A stretch of DNA of 64,000 nt from Aliiroseovarius sp. M344 (GTDB taxonomy: Bacteria > Pseudomonadota > Alphaproteobacteria > Rhodobacterales > Rhodobacteraceae). The stretch spans positions 62,001 through 126,000 of the forward strand of contig NZ_CP081153.1 in the NCBI RefSeq assembly GCF_025140835.1. The letters run 5' to 3'. This document shows positions 37,487 through 46,635 of the stretch, piece by piece (the stretch's first letter is position 1; every line of letters begins with the position of its first letter). The notes beneath the pieces were generated by a model. The model searched no databases. It was not told the origin of the DNA and saw nothing but the letters and a program-made list of their open reading frames with translations. Position numbers and translations under genes: made by a program.

Positions 37487-39046
37487 ATGAACATTTTGCG
37501 CGCGATTGTCGCGGCGGCATGTTTGATGCTTGCGTCGGGTTTTTCGGCGAGGGCGGAAGACGTGACGCTAACGTCGCGCGATGGCTCGATTGAGCTGACA
37601 GGAACCTTGCTGACGTTTGACGGCGAGTTCTACCGCGTTGACACCGAGTTCGGCATTCTGACCGTCGACAGCTCCGGCGTAACCTGCGAAGGGCCAGGCT
37701 GCCCCAGCCTTGGACCGTTTGTGGCCGAGCTGACCATTTCCGGCGCGTACAGCATGGGTCAGGTGCTGTTCCCGGCCCTTGTTGAGGGATTTGCGCTGCG
37801 ACAAGGCTACGCTCTGAAACGCGAAGAAGTCTTAGGGATTGGCACGCTTTACACGCTCTATGACGGCGCATCTGGGCAGGAACAGGCTCGAATTACAATC
37901 AAATTGACCACCAGCGCGGAAGGCTTCGCTGATCTGCTGGGACAACAGGCTGACATGGTGTTGTCAATGCGCCAGGCGTCCACCCGCGAACGCAGTATGG
38001 CGCGCGAGGCCGGGCTGGGCGATTTGCGGATCGCGCGGCAAAGCCGGGTTATTGCGCTGGATGCTTTGGTGCCAATCGTGTCGCCGGGAAATCCAGTGAC
38101 AAAGATTTCGATCTCGCAGCTTGCCGCCATCTATGCCGGCAAGATCCGCAATTGGAGCGAATTGGGCGGAGAAGACGCGCCTATCACACCCTATCTGATG
38201 GATATCGAAGAGGGGTTTGGCCCCGCATTTATGCAGAGCATTATCGCCGCCAGCGGTGTGACGCTGTCCGACCGTGTGCGATTTCATCCTTCCAACAAGG
38301 CCCTGACGGACGCGATTGCGCGCGATCCGTTCGGGATAGCGATTACATCTTTCATGCAGCCCGGAAATGGCGAGGTCGTTCAGCTTAGCGGCCCTTGCGG
38401 TTTTAAGGTTCAAGCCTCGGCCAACTCCATTAAGTCAGAGGATTATCCGCTGACGATGCCGATGTATCTTTACCTGCCTGAGCGCCGACAACCGCAACTG
38501 GCGCGCGATTTCTTATCCTATCTTAGAACTGATAGTGCGCAGTTTGTAACCCGCAGGGCGGGGTTTGTGGACCAGGCGCTCACGCGTATCCCGGTCTACG
38601 AACAGGGTGACCGTATGGCAAACGCCATCGCGGCATCGGGGGAAGAGGTTGCGCTGTCAGAGCTTAAGCGCATGGTGGAAAGCCTCGATGGAAAAGACCG
38701 TCTGTCGATCAGTTTTCGGTTTGAAGGCGGCTCTACGCTTTTAGATGCGCCATCCCGCTCCAACGTCGCGCTTTTGGCCAGAGCGCTGGAAAGCGGTCGG
38801 TTTGACGGCCGTCAGGTTATGTTCGTTGGATTCTCGGACGGTCAGGGCGCTGCCGAACAGAACCTTAACCTCGCCAAAAAACGTGCAGCCGCCGTACGCA
38901 ATCAAGTGCAGCAACAGCTCGAAGCCTTCGATGAAGCCCGTGTTGATTTGCAGGTCGAAGCATTTGGTGAAGCGATGCCGATGGCCTGCGATGACAGTGC
39001 CTGGGGCCGGGGCGTCAACCGCCGGGTCGAAATTTGGGTCGACTGA
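37487..39046 (+). CDS. PstS-like substrate-binding domain fused to OmpA C-terminal domain
   Basis: ATG 37487 (MNILRAIVAAACLMLASGFS) starts a clear signal peptide ending near ARA. The 519-residue protein has a beta-rich N-terminal part (about 25-75), a phosphate-binding-protein-like (PstS/PBP) domain (about 80-370, with DALVPIVSPGNPVTKISISQ and LAAIYAGKIRNWSELGG), and a C-terminal OmpA peptidoglycan-binding domain (about 395-519, FVGFSDGQGAAEQNLNLAKK and WGRGVNRRVEIWV). It is expected in the periplasm, attached to peptidoglycan. The ligand is unknown; conserved phosphate ligands were not verified. It follows secA by 87 bases and converges on radC. Confidence 0.87.
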   Translation: MNILRAIVAAACLMLASGFSARAEDVTLTSRDGSIELTGTLLTFDGEFYRVDTEFGILTVDSSGVTCEGPGCPSLGPFVAELTISGAYSMGQVLFPALVEGFALRQGYALKREEVLGIGTLYTLYDGASGQEQARITIKLTTSAEGFADLLGQQADMVLSMRQASTRERSMAREAGLGDLRIARQSRVIALDALVPIVSPGNPVTKISISQLAAIYAGKIRNWSELGGEDAPITPYLMDIEEGFGPAFMQSIIAASGVTLSDRVRFHPSNKALTDAIARDPFGIAITSFMQPGNGEVVQLSGPCGFKVQASANSIKSEDYPLTMPMYLYLPERRQPQLARDFLSYLRTDSAQFVTRRAGFVDQALTRIPVYEQGDRMANAIAASGEEVALSELKRMVESLDGKDRLSISFRFEGGSTLLDAPSRSNVALLARALESGRFDGRQVMFVGFSDGQGAAEQNLNLAKKRAAAVRNQVQQQLEAFDEARVDLQVEAFGEAMPMACDDSAWGRGVNRRVEIWVD

Positions 39047-39048
39047 GG

Positions 39049-39822
39049 CTATAAGTACCCAGCCCCGCGGAAGCTGAGTTCGGTCGATTTTCCAACAATC
39101 AGATGGTCATGCAGCGTTATACCCAACGCTGTTGCGGCGTCATTCACCTGTTTTGTCATTTGGATGTCGCTGTCCGACGGCGTGGGATCACCTGACGGAT
39201 GGTTGTGCACAAGAATGATCGCCGATGCGTTCAGCTCCAACGCTCGCTTGACCACCTCGCGTGGATAAACCGGCACATGGTCGACCGTTCCGTTGGCTTG
39301 CGCTTCGTCTGCGATCAGCACGTTTTTCCGATCCAGAAAAAGCACGCGAAACTGCTCTGTGTCGCGGTGCGCCATGGTGGTGTGGCAATAATCCAGCACA
39401 GCATCCCAGGACGAGATGACGTGCCGCTGGATGACCCGGCTGCGCGCCATACGATGCGCTGATGCTTCAACAATTTTCAGCTCTGTGATCACCGCATCGC
39501 CAATGCCAGCAACCTCTCGTAGCCGTTGCAAAGGCGCCGTGATGACGCGGTTGAAGTCACCAAATGTGTCCAGCAATGCACGCGCCAAAGGCTTTACGTC
39601 TTGCCGTGGGATGGCGCGAAACAGAACCAGCTCCAACAACTCATAATCCGGCATCGCTTGCGCGCCGCCTTCCATAAACCGCTGCCGCAACCGCTTGCGG
39701 TGGTCCTTGATATAGGATGGCAGTTTCCCGCCCTTTACCGCGACGGGTCGGGCGGGCGCTTCATCTGTGTCGAACAGCGCCATCGGCATTTCTTGGAACT
39801 GGAATTGTCTGCTCTCTGTCAT
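39049..39822 (-). CDS. radC: RadC-family (JAMM/MPN+) protein
   Basis: RadC-like proteins have an N-terminal helix-hairpin-helix region and a JAB1/MPN metalloprotease-like domain; function is unclear and the link to DNA repair was withdrawn. The HhH block is [20 protein letters not shown] and the metal motif is [14 protein letters not shown]. The start is uncertain: ATG 39822 ([10 protein letters not shown]) or ATG 39783 ([10 protein letters not shown]); neither has a strong ribosome site. Length is 257 residues from the first. It lies 52 bases downstream of dnaJ in the same direction. Confidence 0.9.
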   Translation of the reverse strand: MTESRQFQFQEMPMALFDTDEAPARPVAVKGGKLPSYIKDHRKRLRQRFMEGGAQAMPDYELLELVLFRAIPRQDVKPLARALLDTFGDFNRVITAPLQRLREVAGIGDAVITELKIVEASAHRMARSRVIQRHVISSWDAVLDYCHTTMAHRDTEQFRVLFLDRKNVLIADEAQANGTVDHVPVYPREVVKRALELNASAIILVHNHPSGDPTPSDSDIQMTKQVNDAATALGITLHDHLIVGKSTELSFRGAGYL

Positions 39823-39874
39823 GAGAGCAGACTGCACCAAAATTGGTGAACGAATAGTTAACAGCCTTTAGGTG

Positions 39875-41017
39875 TTAACCCTTCATTCCATCCCAGAAGC
39901 TTTTGACCTTCGAAAAGAAGCTCGAGCTTTCCGGGTTGTTCTCTTCCGACAGCTTTTCGAACTCTTGCAGAAGCTCTTTCTGCTTCGACGTCAGGTTCAC
40001 AGGCGTTTCAACAGCAAGCTCGATATACATGTCGCCCCGTGGTCCGCCGCGTAGGCCGGGCATCCCCTTTGAGCGCAAGCGCATTTGCCGTCCCGACTGG
40101 CTGCCAGCCGGAATTTTCACGCGCGAGCGGCCGCCGTCGATTGTTGGCACCTCTATATCGCCACCCAGAGCGGCCGAAGCCACAGAGACCGGGACACGAC
40201 AATGCAAATGCACACCTTCACGATCGAAGATCGGATGCTCGGCGACATCGATAAAGATATAAAGGTCACCTGTCGGTCCACCGCGCAGACCAGCTTCGCC
40301 TTCGCCAGACAAACGAATGCGCGTGCCGGTTTCTACACCTGCCGGGATGTTCACAGACAACGACCGCTCTTTGTGCTTACGCCCAGCGCCACCGCAGTTC
40401 TTGCAGGGGTTCTGGATCATCTGGCCGGTGCCCTGACAGGTCGGACAGGTCCGTTCAACAGTGAAGAATCCTTGCTGCGCTCGCACTTTGCCCATGCCGG
40501 AACAGGTCGGGCAGACCGTCGGCTCGGCCCCCGCCTCGGCGCCAGTGCCGCTGCACTCATCGCAGGATACAGACGTTGGGACGTTGATGGTTTTCTGCAG
40601 ACCGGAAAACGCCTCCTCCAGCGTCACGCGCAAATTATAGCGCAGGTCCGAGCCGCGTTGCGCACGTACGCCACCGCCGCGGCCACCGCCCATGAAGTCG
40701 CCGAACAGATCGTCGAAAACGTCTGAAAAAGCACTGGCGAAATCGCCATTGCCACCCGGATGTCCGCCGCCTGGTCGACCGCCCATACCACCTTCGAAGG
40801 CGGCGTGACCAAACCGGTCATAGGCCGCCTTTTTGTCGGCGTCCTTCAGAACCTCATAGGCTTCGTTCGCCTCTTTGAACTGAGCTTCGGCATTCGGGTT
40901 GTCCGAGTTGCGATCCGGATGCAGCTCTTTGGCCTTCTTGCGATAGGCTTTCTTCAGCTCTTCCGCAGACGCACCTTTTGATGCCCCGAGTACTTCGTAA
41001 TAATCACGCTTTGACAT
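39875..41017 (-). CDS. dnaJ: DnaJ co-chaperone (Hsp40)
   Basis: DnaJ stimulates DnaK ATPase activity and delivers substrates. The 380-residue type I protein has the J domain with HPD ([16 protein letters not shown]), a Gly-rich region (about 75-110), four CxxCxGxG-type zinc repeats ([42 protein letters not shown]) and the C-terminal substrate domain. It follows dnaK by 64 bases. Its GGGAG ribosome site lies in a short hairpin with CTCCC just upstream, 41025-41037. Confidence 0.98.
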   Translation of the reverse strand: MSKRDYYEVLGASKGASAEELKKAYRKKAKELHPDRNSDNPNAEAQFKEANEAYEVLKDADKKAAYDRFGHAAFEGGMGGRPGGGHPGGNGDFASAFSDVFDDLFGDFMGGGRGGGVRAQRGSDLRYNLRVTLEEAFSGLQKTINVPTSVSCDECSGTGAEAGAEPTVCPTCSGMGKVRAQQGFFTVERTCPTCQGTGQMIQNPCKNCGGAGRKHKERSLSVNIPAGVETGTRIRLSGEGEAGLRGGPTGDLYIFIDVAEHPIFDREGVHLHCRVPVSVASAALGGDIEVPTIDGGRSRVKIPAGSQSGRQMRLRSKGMPGLRGGPRGDMYIELAVETPVNLTSKQKELLQEFEKLSEENNPESSSFFSKVKSFWDGMKG

Positions 41018-41024
41018 GGAGAAT

Positions 41025-41037
41025 CTCCCTTTGGGAG
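41025..41037 (-). promoter_or_regulatory. Hairpin covering the dnaJ ribosome-binding site
   Basis: On the minus strand CTCCC-AAA-GGGAG forms a 5-bp stem whose right arm GGGAG is the dnaJ Shine-Dalgarno sequence, 7 bases from ATG. A second GC-rich hairpin (41044-41061, GGGCTG/CAGCCC arms) precedes it. No T tract follows, so neither is a terminator. Confidence 0.55.
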
Positions 41038-41081
41038 GGGGCAGGGCTGCCTGCGCAGCCCCGCCCGTTACCTAAACAGAC

Positions 41082-42995
41082 TTAACGCTTGTTTTCGTCG
41101 TCGAGGTCTTCGAAGTCGGCGTCGACAATGTCGTCATCCACCGCCGAGGGGCCGCCGGCGTCCTCGGGCTCTTCTCCAGCCGCTTCTTCCTGCTGCGCCT
41201 TATAGATCGCCTCGCCCAGCTTCATGGCCGCTTCGGTAACGTTCTGGATGCCCGACTTGATCTTGTCGGCGTTCTCTTCTTCCATCACGTCCTTCAGCGC
41301 GGCAATGGCCAGCTCGATCGCTTCGATCGTGGTCGGGTCGACCTTGTCGTTATGCTCTTCCATCGCCTTCTCAGTCGAATGGATAAGGCTTTCAGCTTGG
41401 TTCTTCGCTTCAACCAACTCTTTCCGCTCTTTGTCAGCTTCTGCGTTGGCTTCTGCGTCTTTCACCATGTTCTCGATGTCGTCATCTGACAGACCGCCAG
41501 ATGCTTGGATGGTGATTTTGTGCTCTTTGCCGGTGCCCTTGTCTTTAGCGCCCACTTCCACGATTCCGTTGGCGTCGATGTCGAAGGTCACCTCGATCTG
41601 AGGCAGGCCGCGCGGTGCGGGCGGAATGTCTTCCAGATTGAACTGGCCAAGGATTTTGTTGTCGGCAGCCATCTCACGCTCACCCTGGAACACGCGCAGG
41701 GTCACGGCGTTCTGGTTGTCTTCAGCGGTCGAGAAGATTTGCGACTTCTTGGTCGGGATCGTCGTGTTGCGGTCGATCAGACGGGTAAACACGCCACCCA
41801 GAGTTTCGATGCCCAGCGACAGCGGGGTCACGTCCAGAAGCACAACGTCTTTGACGTCGCCCTGCAGAACGCCAGCCTGAATGGCGGCACCCATAGCCAC
41901 AACCTCGTCCGGGTTCACACCTTTGTGCGGGGCTTTGCCAAAGAATTTCGACACTTCCTCGATTACTTTCGGCATACGGGTCATCCCGCCGACCAGAACC
42001 ACTTCGTCAATGTCATCCTTCGACAAGCCAGCGTCTTTCAAGGCAGCCTGACAGGGTTTCATTGAACGTTTGATCAAGTCGTTAACCAGGCTTTCCAGCT
42101 TAGCGCGGGTCAGTTTCATGACCATGTGCAAAGGTGAACCATCCGAGCCCATCGAGATGAAGGGCTGGTTGATCTCGGTTTGCGACGAGCTGGACAGTTC
42201 GATCTTGGCTTTCTCTGCCGCTTCTTTCAAACGCTGCAGCGCCATCTTGTCTTTCGACAGATCGACCTGGTTTTCCTTTTTGAACTCATCGACCAGATAC
42301 TGGACGATGCGCATGTCGAAATCTTCACCACCCAAGAACGTATCGCCGTTGGTGGATTTCACTTCGAACAGACCGTCGTCGATTTCCAGAATGGTCACGT
42401 CGAATGTACCGCCACCAAGGTCATAAACCGCGATGGTGTGGGTTTCCGACTTGTCCAGACCATAGGCCAAAGCGGCAGCGGTCGGTTCGTTGATGATGCG
42501 CAACACTTCCAGCCCAGCAATTTTGCCGGCGTCTTTGGTCGCCTGACGCTGGGCGTCGTTGAAATAGGCGGGCACGGTGATCACGGCCTGAGTGACTTCC
42601 TCACCCAGATAGCTTTCTGCCGTTTCTTTCATCTTACCCAGAATGAAGGCCGAGATTTGCGAGGGGGAATACTTCTGCCCAGCAGCTTCGACCCATGCGT
42701 CACCATTGCCACCATCGACGATGGCATAGGGAACCAGCTTCTTGTCTTTCTCGACAGCCGGATCTTTCATGGTGCGGCCGATCAGGCGCTTCACGGCGAA
42801 GACTGTGTTGTCGGGGTTGGTGACCGCCTGGCGTTTTGCCGGCTGGCCAACAAGGCGCTCGTCGTCCTTGAAGGCGACGATCGAAGGCGTCGTGCGTGCG
42901 CCTTCTGCGTTTTCGATGACTCGCGGTTGCGAGCCGTCCATGATGGCAACACAGGAGTTTGTGGTGCCGAGGTCGATACCAATGACTTTAGCCAT
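41082..42995 (-). CDS. dnaK: DnaK chaperone (Hsp70)
   Basis: Start is ATG 42995 ([20 protein letters not shown]), 637 residues, with GAGAGGA upstream; an in-frame extension to 43142 runs through the promoter and is rejected. Actin-like ATPase domain with [15 protein letters not shown] and [14 protein letters not shown], the [17 protein letters not shown] linker-region block, beta-sandwich substrate domain, helical lid, and acidic C-terminal tail. Co-transcribed with dnaJ. A heat-shock-type promoter candidate lies at 43106-43135. Confidence 0.98.
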   Translation of the reverse strand: MAKVIGIDLGTTNSCVAIMDGSQPRVIENAEGARTTPSIVAFKDDERLVGQPAKRQAVTNPDNTVFAVKRLIGRTMKDPAVEKDKKLVPYAIVDGGNGDAWVEAAGQKYSPSQISAFILGKMKETAESYLGEEVTQAVITVPAYFNDAQRQATKDAGKIAGLEVLRIINEPTAAALAYGLDKSETHTIAVYDLGGGTFDVTILEIDDGLFEVKSTNGDTFLGGEDFDMRIVQYLVDEFKKENQVDLSKDKMALQRLKEAAEKAKIELSSSSQTEINQPFISMGSDGSPLHMVMKLTRAKLESLVNDLIKRSMKPCQAALKDAGLSKDDIDEVVLVGGMTRMPKVIEEVSKFFGKAPHKGVNPDEVVAMGAAIQAGVLQGDVKDVVLLDVTPLSLGIETLGGVFTRLIDRNTTIPTKKSQIFSTAEDNQNAVTLRVFQGEREMAADNKILGQFNLEDIPPAPRGLPQIEVTFDIDANGIVEVGAKDKGTGKEHKITIQASGGLSDDDIENMVKDAEANAEADKERKELVEAKNQAESLIHSTEKAMEEHNDKVDPTTIEAIELAIAALKDVMEEENADKIKSGIQNVTEAAMKLGEAIYKAQQEEAAGEEPEDAGGPSAVDDDIVDADFEDLDDENKR

Positions 42996-43105
42996 GCTCA
43001 AAAATCCTCTCGTAGGCGATGTTGAGGGAGCCGACCTTGCAAAGCATCGGCCCCAGATCCCAGATTTCTGACCGGATGGGCGTGCCCCAATCCGGCTTCT
43101 CGGGG

Positions 43106-43135
43106 TATATAAGTAGGGGAATTGGGGCCTGCAAG
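43106..43135 (-). promoter_or_regulatory. Candidate RpoH (heat-shock sigma) promoter for dnaKJ
   Basis: On the minus strand CTTG (43132-43135) and CTTATATA (43106-43113) are separated by 18 bases, with a C-rich segment CCCCTA directly before the -10 element. This resembles alphaproteobacterial RpoH promoters. It lies about 110 bases ahead of the dnaK start codon. A CIRCE element was not seen. Confidence 0.55.
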
Positions 43136-43189
43136 CTTTCAAAGGGTGGCAGATGGGTAAAAAAGTGAGTCATTTTCGGGGTTTTGGCC

Positions 43190-43834
43190 ATGATTGCGCA
43201 TAACAGCCCGCCGCTCGATCTGGGTGGGGCGAAGCTTTTCAAGGGGATGCTGACGAGGGCGTCACAGGAAACACTGGTTGACGTGCTGCGCGAGGTTGCG
43301 GTCACTGCGCCGTTTTTTCACCCCGTAACACAGTCTGGAAAACAAATGTCAGTGCGCATGACGTCTGCAGGGCGACTGGGGTGGGTGTCTGACCGACGGG
43401 GCTATCGTTACGAACCACGCCACCCGAATGGCGCAACCTGGCCCGCCATACCGGACCTGGTAATGGATGTGTGGCGTGCCGTAGCAAACATCGACCGTTG
43501 CCCTGATTGTTGTCTGATCAACTACTACGGCGAAGGGGCGCGAATGGGGATGCATCAGGACAAAGACGAGGTAGATTTCTCCTACCCGGTCGTGTCCATC
43601 AGCTTGGGTGATGACGCACTGTTTCGGATTGGCGGAACCGTACGGCGAGGCATGACGCAATCGATGTGGCTTCAATCCGGTGATGTGTTGATGATGGATG
43701 GCGCTGCGCGGCTGGCCTATCACGGCATTGATCGCTTGCGGTTCGGGTCTTCCGATCTGCTGAAGGGCAACGGGCGGATCAACCTGACGCTAAGGGTGGT
43801 GGCTGCCGAACCAACAGATGACACGAACGCCTAG
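43190..43834 (+). CDS. alkB: AlkB-family Fe(II)/2-oxoglutarate dioxygenase
   Basis: AlkB removes methyl groups from alkylated DNA bases by oxidation. Starting at ATG 43190 (MIAHNSPPLDLGGAKLFKG) the protein has 214 residues. The iron triad is visible as HxD in GMHQDKDE and His in AYHGIDR, with 2-oxoglutarate Arg in NGRINLTLR; NYYGEGARMGMHQD is the family block. It is divergent from dnaK (194 bases) and overlaps the end of the convergent permease by 4 bases. Confidence 0.95.
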   Translation: MIAHNSPPLDLGGAKLFKGMLTRASQETLVDVLREVAVTAPFFHPVTQSGKQMSVRMTSAGRLGWVSDRRGYRYEPRHPNGATWPAIPDLVMDVWRAVANIDRCPDCCLINYYGEGARMGMHQDKDEVDFSYPVVSISLGDDALFRIGGTVRRGMTQSMWLQSGDVLMMDGAARLAYHGIDRLRFGSSDLLKGNGRINLTLRVVAAEPTDDTNA

Positions 43835-44652
43835 CGGCGAGCATCCCAACTGGCAGAGACGTACCGGCGGCTATAGCTTTCGCCCATCATGCCAAGAAAC
43901 GCCAACACGATCGACACGATCAGCGGATATTCCCAACTCGAATAATGTGGGAAGTAATTGATGAACGCATAGCCCCTTGCCTGATCAATAATGTGAAAGA
44001 GAGGGTTCCAGGAAAACATTGCCAGCATGAAAAAGGGCAGCGAGTTCGCCACGAACATCTTCCCCGACGCGAACATGTTTACGCGCATATAGAACATGGT
44101 TGCAGTTGTGGTGAACCGGGGAAACCACGGGCTTAATGCCAGAAAAATGATACCGACGGCCACACCGTTAAACCACCCGAGCAGCAGCATCATAAAAGCG
44201 CCGGTGGGGTCTTGGATGTCGACGGGTTTGAACGCAAGACTATAGACGATCAGTACGACGAAGATCGACAAAATCTGCAAATATAGCGACCCCAATGCCG
44301 TCGCGATGATCGAGACAAGTGTATTCATCGGTCCATGCAGGTTCATCGAAGACGTCGGACCTGCGGCAGACGATACTGCCTTCATCGTTTTGATGTTCGT
44401 CATAAAAATGAATACACCCGACATGATATAAAGCAAAAAATCACCACGAATGGCGCTTGAACGTAGGCCAAGGATGCTCATCATCACGAAAAAGACCGCG
44501 ACCATCAGCAGGGACTGAAAAATGTTGATCAGAAGTCCAATGATCGCATTTGGGTGTGATTTACGCAGATCAAAAACAGTCGCGTGATAAATCACCGACA
44601 TCATTGATACGGCTGCCTCTAGCCGCGTTCTGTTCACTTTGACTTCAAACAT
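43831..44652 (-). CDS. ABC-2 type polysaccharide/polyol-phosphate export permease
   Basis: The 273-residue protein has about six hydrophobic segments and the layout of KpsM/Wzm-type ABC-2 permeases (for example NAIIGLLINIFQSLLMVAVF and the late NPLFHIIDQARGYAFINYFP block). Such permeases export capsule, O-antigen or teichoic-acid-type glycans with a KpsT/Wzt ATPase. No ATPase gene is next to it in this window, which is unusual. It is divergent from cysQ, with kdsB and a glycosyltransferase cluster beyond, so a glycan-export role is likely. ATG 44652 has AAAGG 7 bases upstream. Confidence 0.85.
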   Translation of the reverse strand: MFEVKVNRTRLEAAVSMMSVIYHATVFDLRKSHPNAIIGLLINIFQSLLMVAVFFVMMSILGLRSSAIRGDFLLYIMSGVFIFMTNIKTMKAVSSAAGPTSSMNLHGPMNTLVSIIATALGSLYLQILSIFVVLIVYSLAFKPVDIQDPTGAFMMLLLGWFNGVAVGIIFLALSPWFPRFTTTATMFYMRVNMFASGKMFVANSLPFFMLAMFSWNPLFHIIDQARGYAFINYFPHYSSWEYPLIVSIVLAFLGMMGESYSRRYVSASWDARR

Positions 44653-44782
44653 GGTTCTGCCTTTGCCCGCGTTGGGGAATTATTTGCAGGGAATTCTTGC
44701 CGTTCCTTTACCCAAACATCATAAGTGGGCAAAAATATGTAATCAACAGCACCGCGCAATGGCGCTGGTAAGGAGCGATCTC

Positions 44783-45580
44783 TTGGATTTTACCCGTCTG
44801 GAAACTGTAATGCGGACTCTGGCGCTTGAGGCTGGGGACGTGATCATGGATATCTATAATTCGGACGACTTTGATGTGCGGTCAAAATCTGATGACAGCC
44901 CGGTGACTGCAGCAGACGAAGCGGCTGATGCATTGATTTCAAAAGGGTTGCGCGCAGCATTCCCGGACGTGCTGTTGGTGACGGAAGAACAAGCCGATAG
45001 CCACGAGCAGCGGGCAAGTGCCTTCTTGATCGTCGATCCACTGGACGGCACTAAAGAGTTCATCCACCGGCGTGGGGATTTCACGGTCAATATCGCCTAT
45101 GTTGTCGACGGAACCCCCGTTCGTGGCGTTGTCTATGCCCCGGCCAAAGGCCGCATGTTCTTCACCCGTGCCGACGGCAAAAGCGTTGAAGAGCAAGGGC
45201 CGTTTGACAAGGATGCCGTCGGTAATCTGTCACCTATTTCGGTTTCGTCACCTGACAATGCGGCTTTGATGGTGGTGGCATCCAAATCTCACCGAGATCA
45301 GGCCACGGATGACTACATCAACAAATATGCAGTCAAAGATATGAAGTCTGCGGGCAGTTCATTGAAGTTCTGTCTTGTCGCAACAGGAGAGGCCGACATT
45401 TACCCCCGTGTGGGTCGCACGATGGAATGGGATACGGCTGCGGGTCATGCAGTTTTGAAGGGCGCAGGTGGCGACGTCGTTAGGTTCGACGATCACACAC
45501 CCCTTACGTATGGCAAACCGATTTACGAGAACCCGTTTTTCATCGCCTACGCCCCCGGAGTAAAGCTGAGGAAAGCTTGA
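44783..45580 (+). CDS. cysQ: CysQ, 3'(2'),5'-bisphosphate nucleotidase
   Basis: CysQ hydrolyses 3'-phosphoadenosine 5'-phosphate (PAP) to AMP, removing the by-product of PAPS-using enzymes. It belongs to the inositol monophosphatase family, with metal site DPLDGTKEFI, VTEEQ and WDTAAGHAVL. I choose the TTG start at 44783 because AGGAG lies 7 bases before it and the resulting 265 residues match family length; ATG codons at 44759 and further upstream extend it without a ribosome site. It is 4 bases ahead of kdsB. A sulfotransferase 6 kb downstream would supply PAP. Confidence 0.92.
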   Translation: MDFTRLETVMRTLALEAGDVIMDIYNSDDFDVRSKSDDSPVTAADEAADALISKGLRAAFPDVLLVTEEQADSHEQRASAFLIVDPLDGTKEFIHRRGDFTVNIAYVVDGTPVRGVVYAPAKGRMFFTRADGKSVEEQGPFDKDAVGNLSPISVSSPDNAALMVVASKSHRDQATDDYINKYAVKDMKSAGSSLKFCLVATGEADIYPRVGRTMEWDTAAGHAVLKGAGGDVVRFDDHTPLTYGKPIYENPFFIAYAPGVKLRKA

Positions 45581-45584
45581 AGCG

Positions 45585-46388
45585 ATGAGCGTCCTGATCG
45601 TCATCCCCGCGCGTTATGCTTCGGTCAGGTATCCGGGTAAAGCATTGGTTCCCTTGCACGGAGCAACGGGACAGGCCAAGTCCCTGATCCAACGCAGCTG
45701 GGATGCTGCACAAGCCGTCAACGGCGTCGACCGCGTTGTTATTGCCACCGATGACGCCCGCATTCGGACCGAGGCCGAGGGTTTTGGGGCTGAGGTTGTG
45801 ATGACCTCATCCACCTGTCGCAACGGCACGGAACGTTGCGCCGAAGCGCTGGATGCGCTGGGCGGTGGCTATGACATTGTGGTGAACTTGCAGGGTGATG
45901 CTCCGCTAACCCCGCATTGGTTTGTCGAAGATTTGATTGCCGCCCTTACAAACCACCCAACCGCTGAAGTTGCCACGCCGGTTTTGCGGTGCGATGGTCG
46001 TGCCCTGGCTGGGTTTCTGGAAGATCGGCGCGCTGGCCGGGTTGGGGCAACAACCGCCGTGTTTGGGGCGGAAGGCAAGGCACTTTTCTTTTCGAAAGAG
46101 GTGATCCCCTATACCACTGGCAACAAGTGGGGCGACCATGATCCTACGCCGGTTTTTCATCATGTGGGCGTGTATGCCTACCGACCATCGGCGCTGGCTG
46201 CCTATGCGCGCTGGGCACCCGGCCCACTTGAGCAACTTGAAGGTTTAGAGCAACTGCGCTTTCTGGAACGCGAACGCCCCGTTCAATGTGTAGAAGTCGA
46301 CGCGCGCGGCCAACAGTTCTGGGAATTGAACAACCCAGAGGATGTCACCAGAATCGAAGGCATCCTGAATGAGCTTGGGATGGACTAG
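45585..46388 (+). CDS. kdsB: KdsB-like CMP-Kdo synthetase (sugar nucleotidyltransferase)
   Basis: KdsB activates Kdo as CMP-Kdo for lipopolysaccharide or capsule. The 267-residue protein has PARYASVRYPGKAL, ATDDARI, STCRNGTERCAEAL, NLQGDAPL, HHVGVYAYRP and LEQLEGLEQLRFLE. These fit the KdsB family, though NLQGDAPL differs from the usual NVQGDEPL, and there is a short insertion near HGATGQAKS. A related CMP-sugar synthetase cannot be excluded. 4 bases after cysQ; 247 bases of non-coding sequence follow before galU. Confidence 0.85.
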   Translation: MSVLIVIPARYASVRYPGKALVPLHGATGQAKSLIQRSWDAAQAVNGVDRVVIATDDARIRTEAEGFGAEVVMTSSTCRNGTERCAEALDALGGGYDIVVNLQGDAPLTPHWFVEDLIAALTNHPTAEVATPVLRCDGRALAGFLEDRRAGRVGATTAVFGAEGKALFFSKEVIPYTTGNKWGDHDPTPVFHHVGVYAYRPSALAAYARWAPGPLEQLEGLEQLRFLERERPVQCVEVDARGQQFWELNNPEDVTRIEGILNELGMD

Positions 46389-46635
46389 TTCGCATTGCCG
46401 CCGCTTAATCTGATAAATTTCTAGCGCAAGAGGCGGGTCGCCTGCCCGTCACCAACAAAAAGTGGAATGGTCTTGAGAAAAAATGCCGATTGACCCACAA
46501 TCATGAACAATTGCCATGAAGTTGTCAGATTTTTCACGCATTGGTGTTCAATATTATAACTTAATCTGCGCGCGTGGCGCAGGTTCAAGCCCATCGTCTT
46601 TCTGTCAGGCGGACCGGTAACTCAGAGGTGTTTGT

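Noticed and set aside
41044..41061. GC-rich hairpin between dnaK and dnaJ as a terminator
   Set aside because: No T tract follows on the minus strand and dnaJ must be transcribed through it.
42996..43142. 49-codon N-terminal extension of DnaK
   Set aside because: It covers the promoter and leader; the universal [12 protein letters not shown] start is at 42995.
44639..44782. 48-codon extension of CysQ to upstream ATG codons
   Set aside because: No ribosome site, overlaps the divergent permease start, and the TTG at 44783 has an ideal AGGAG.
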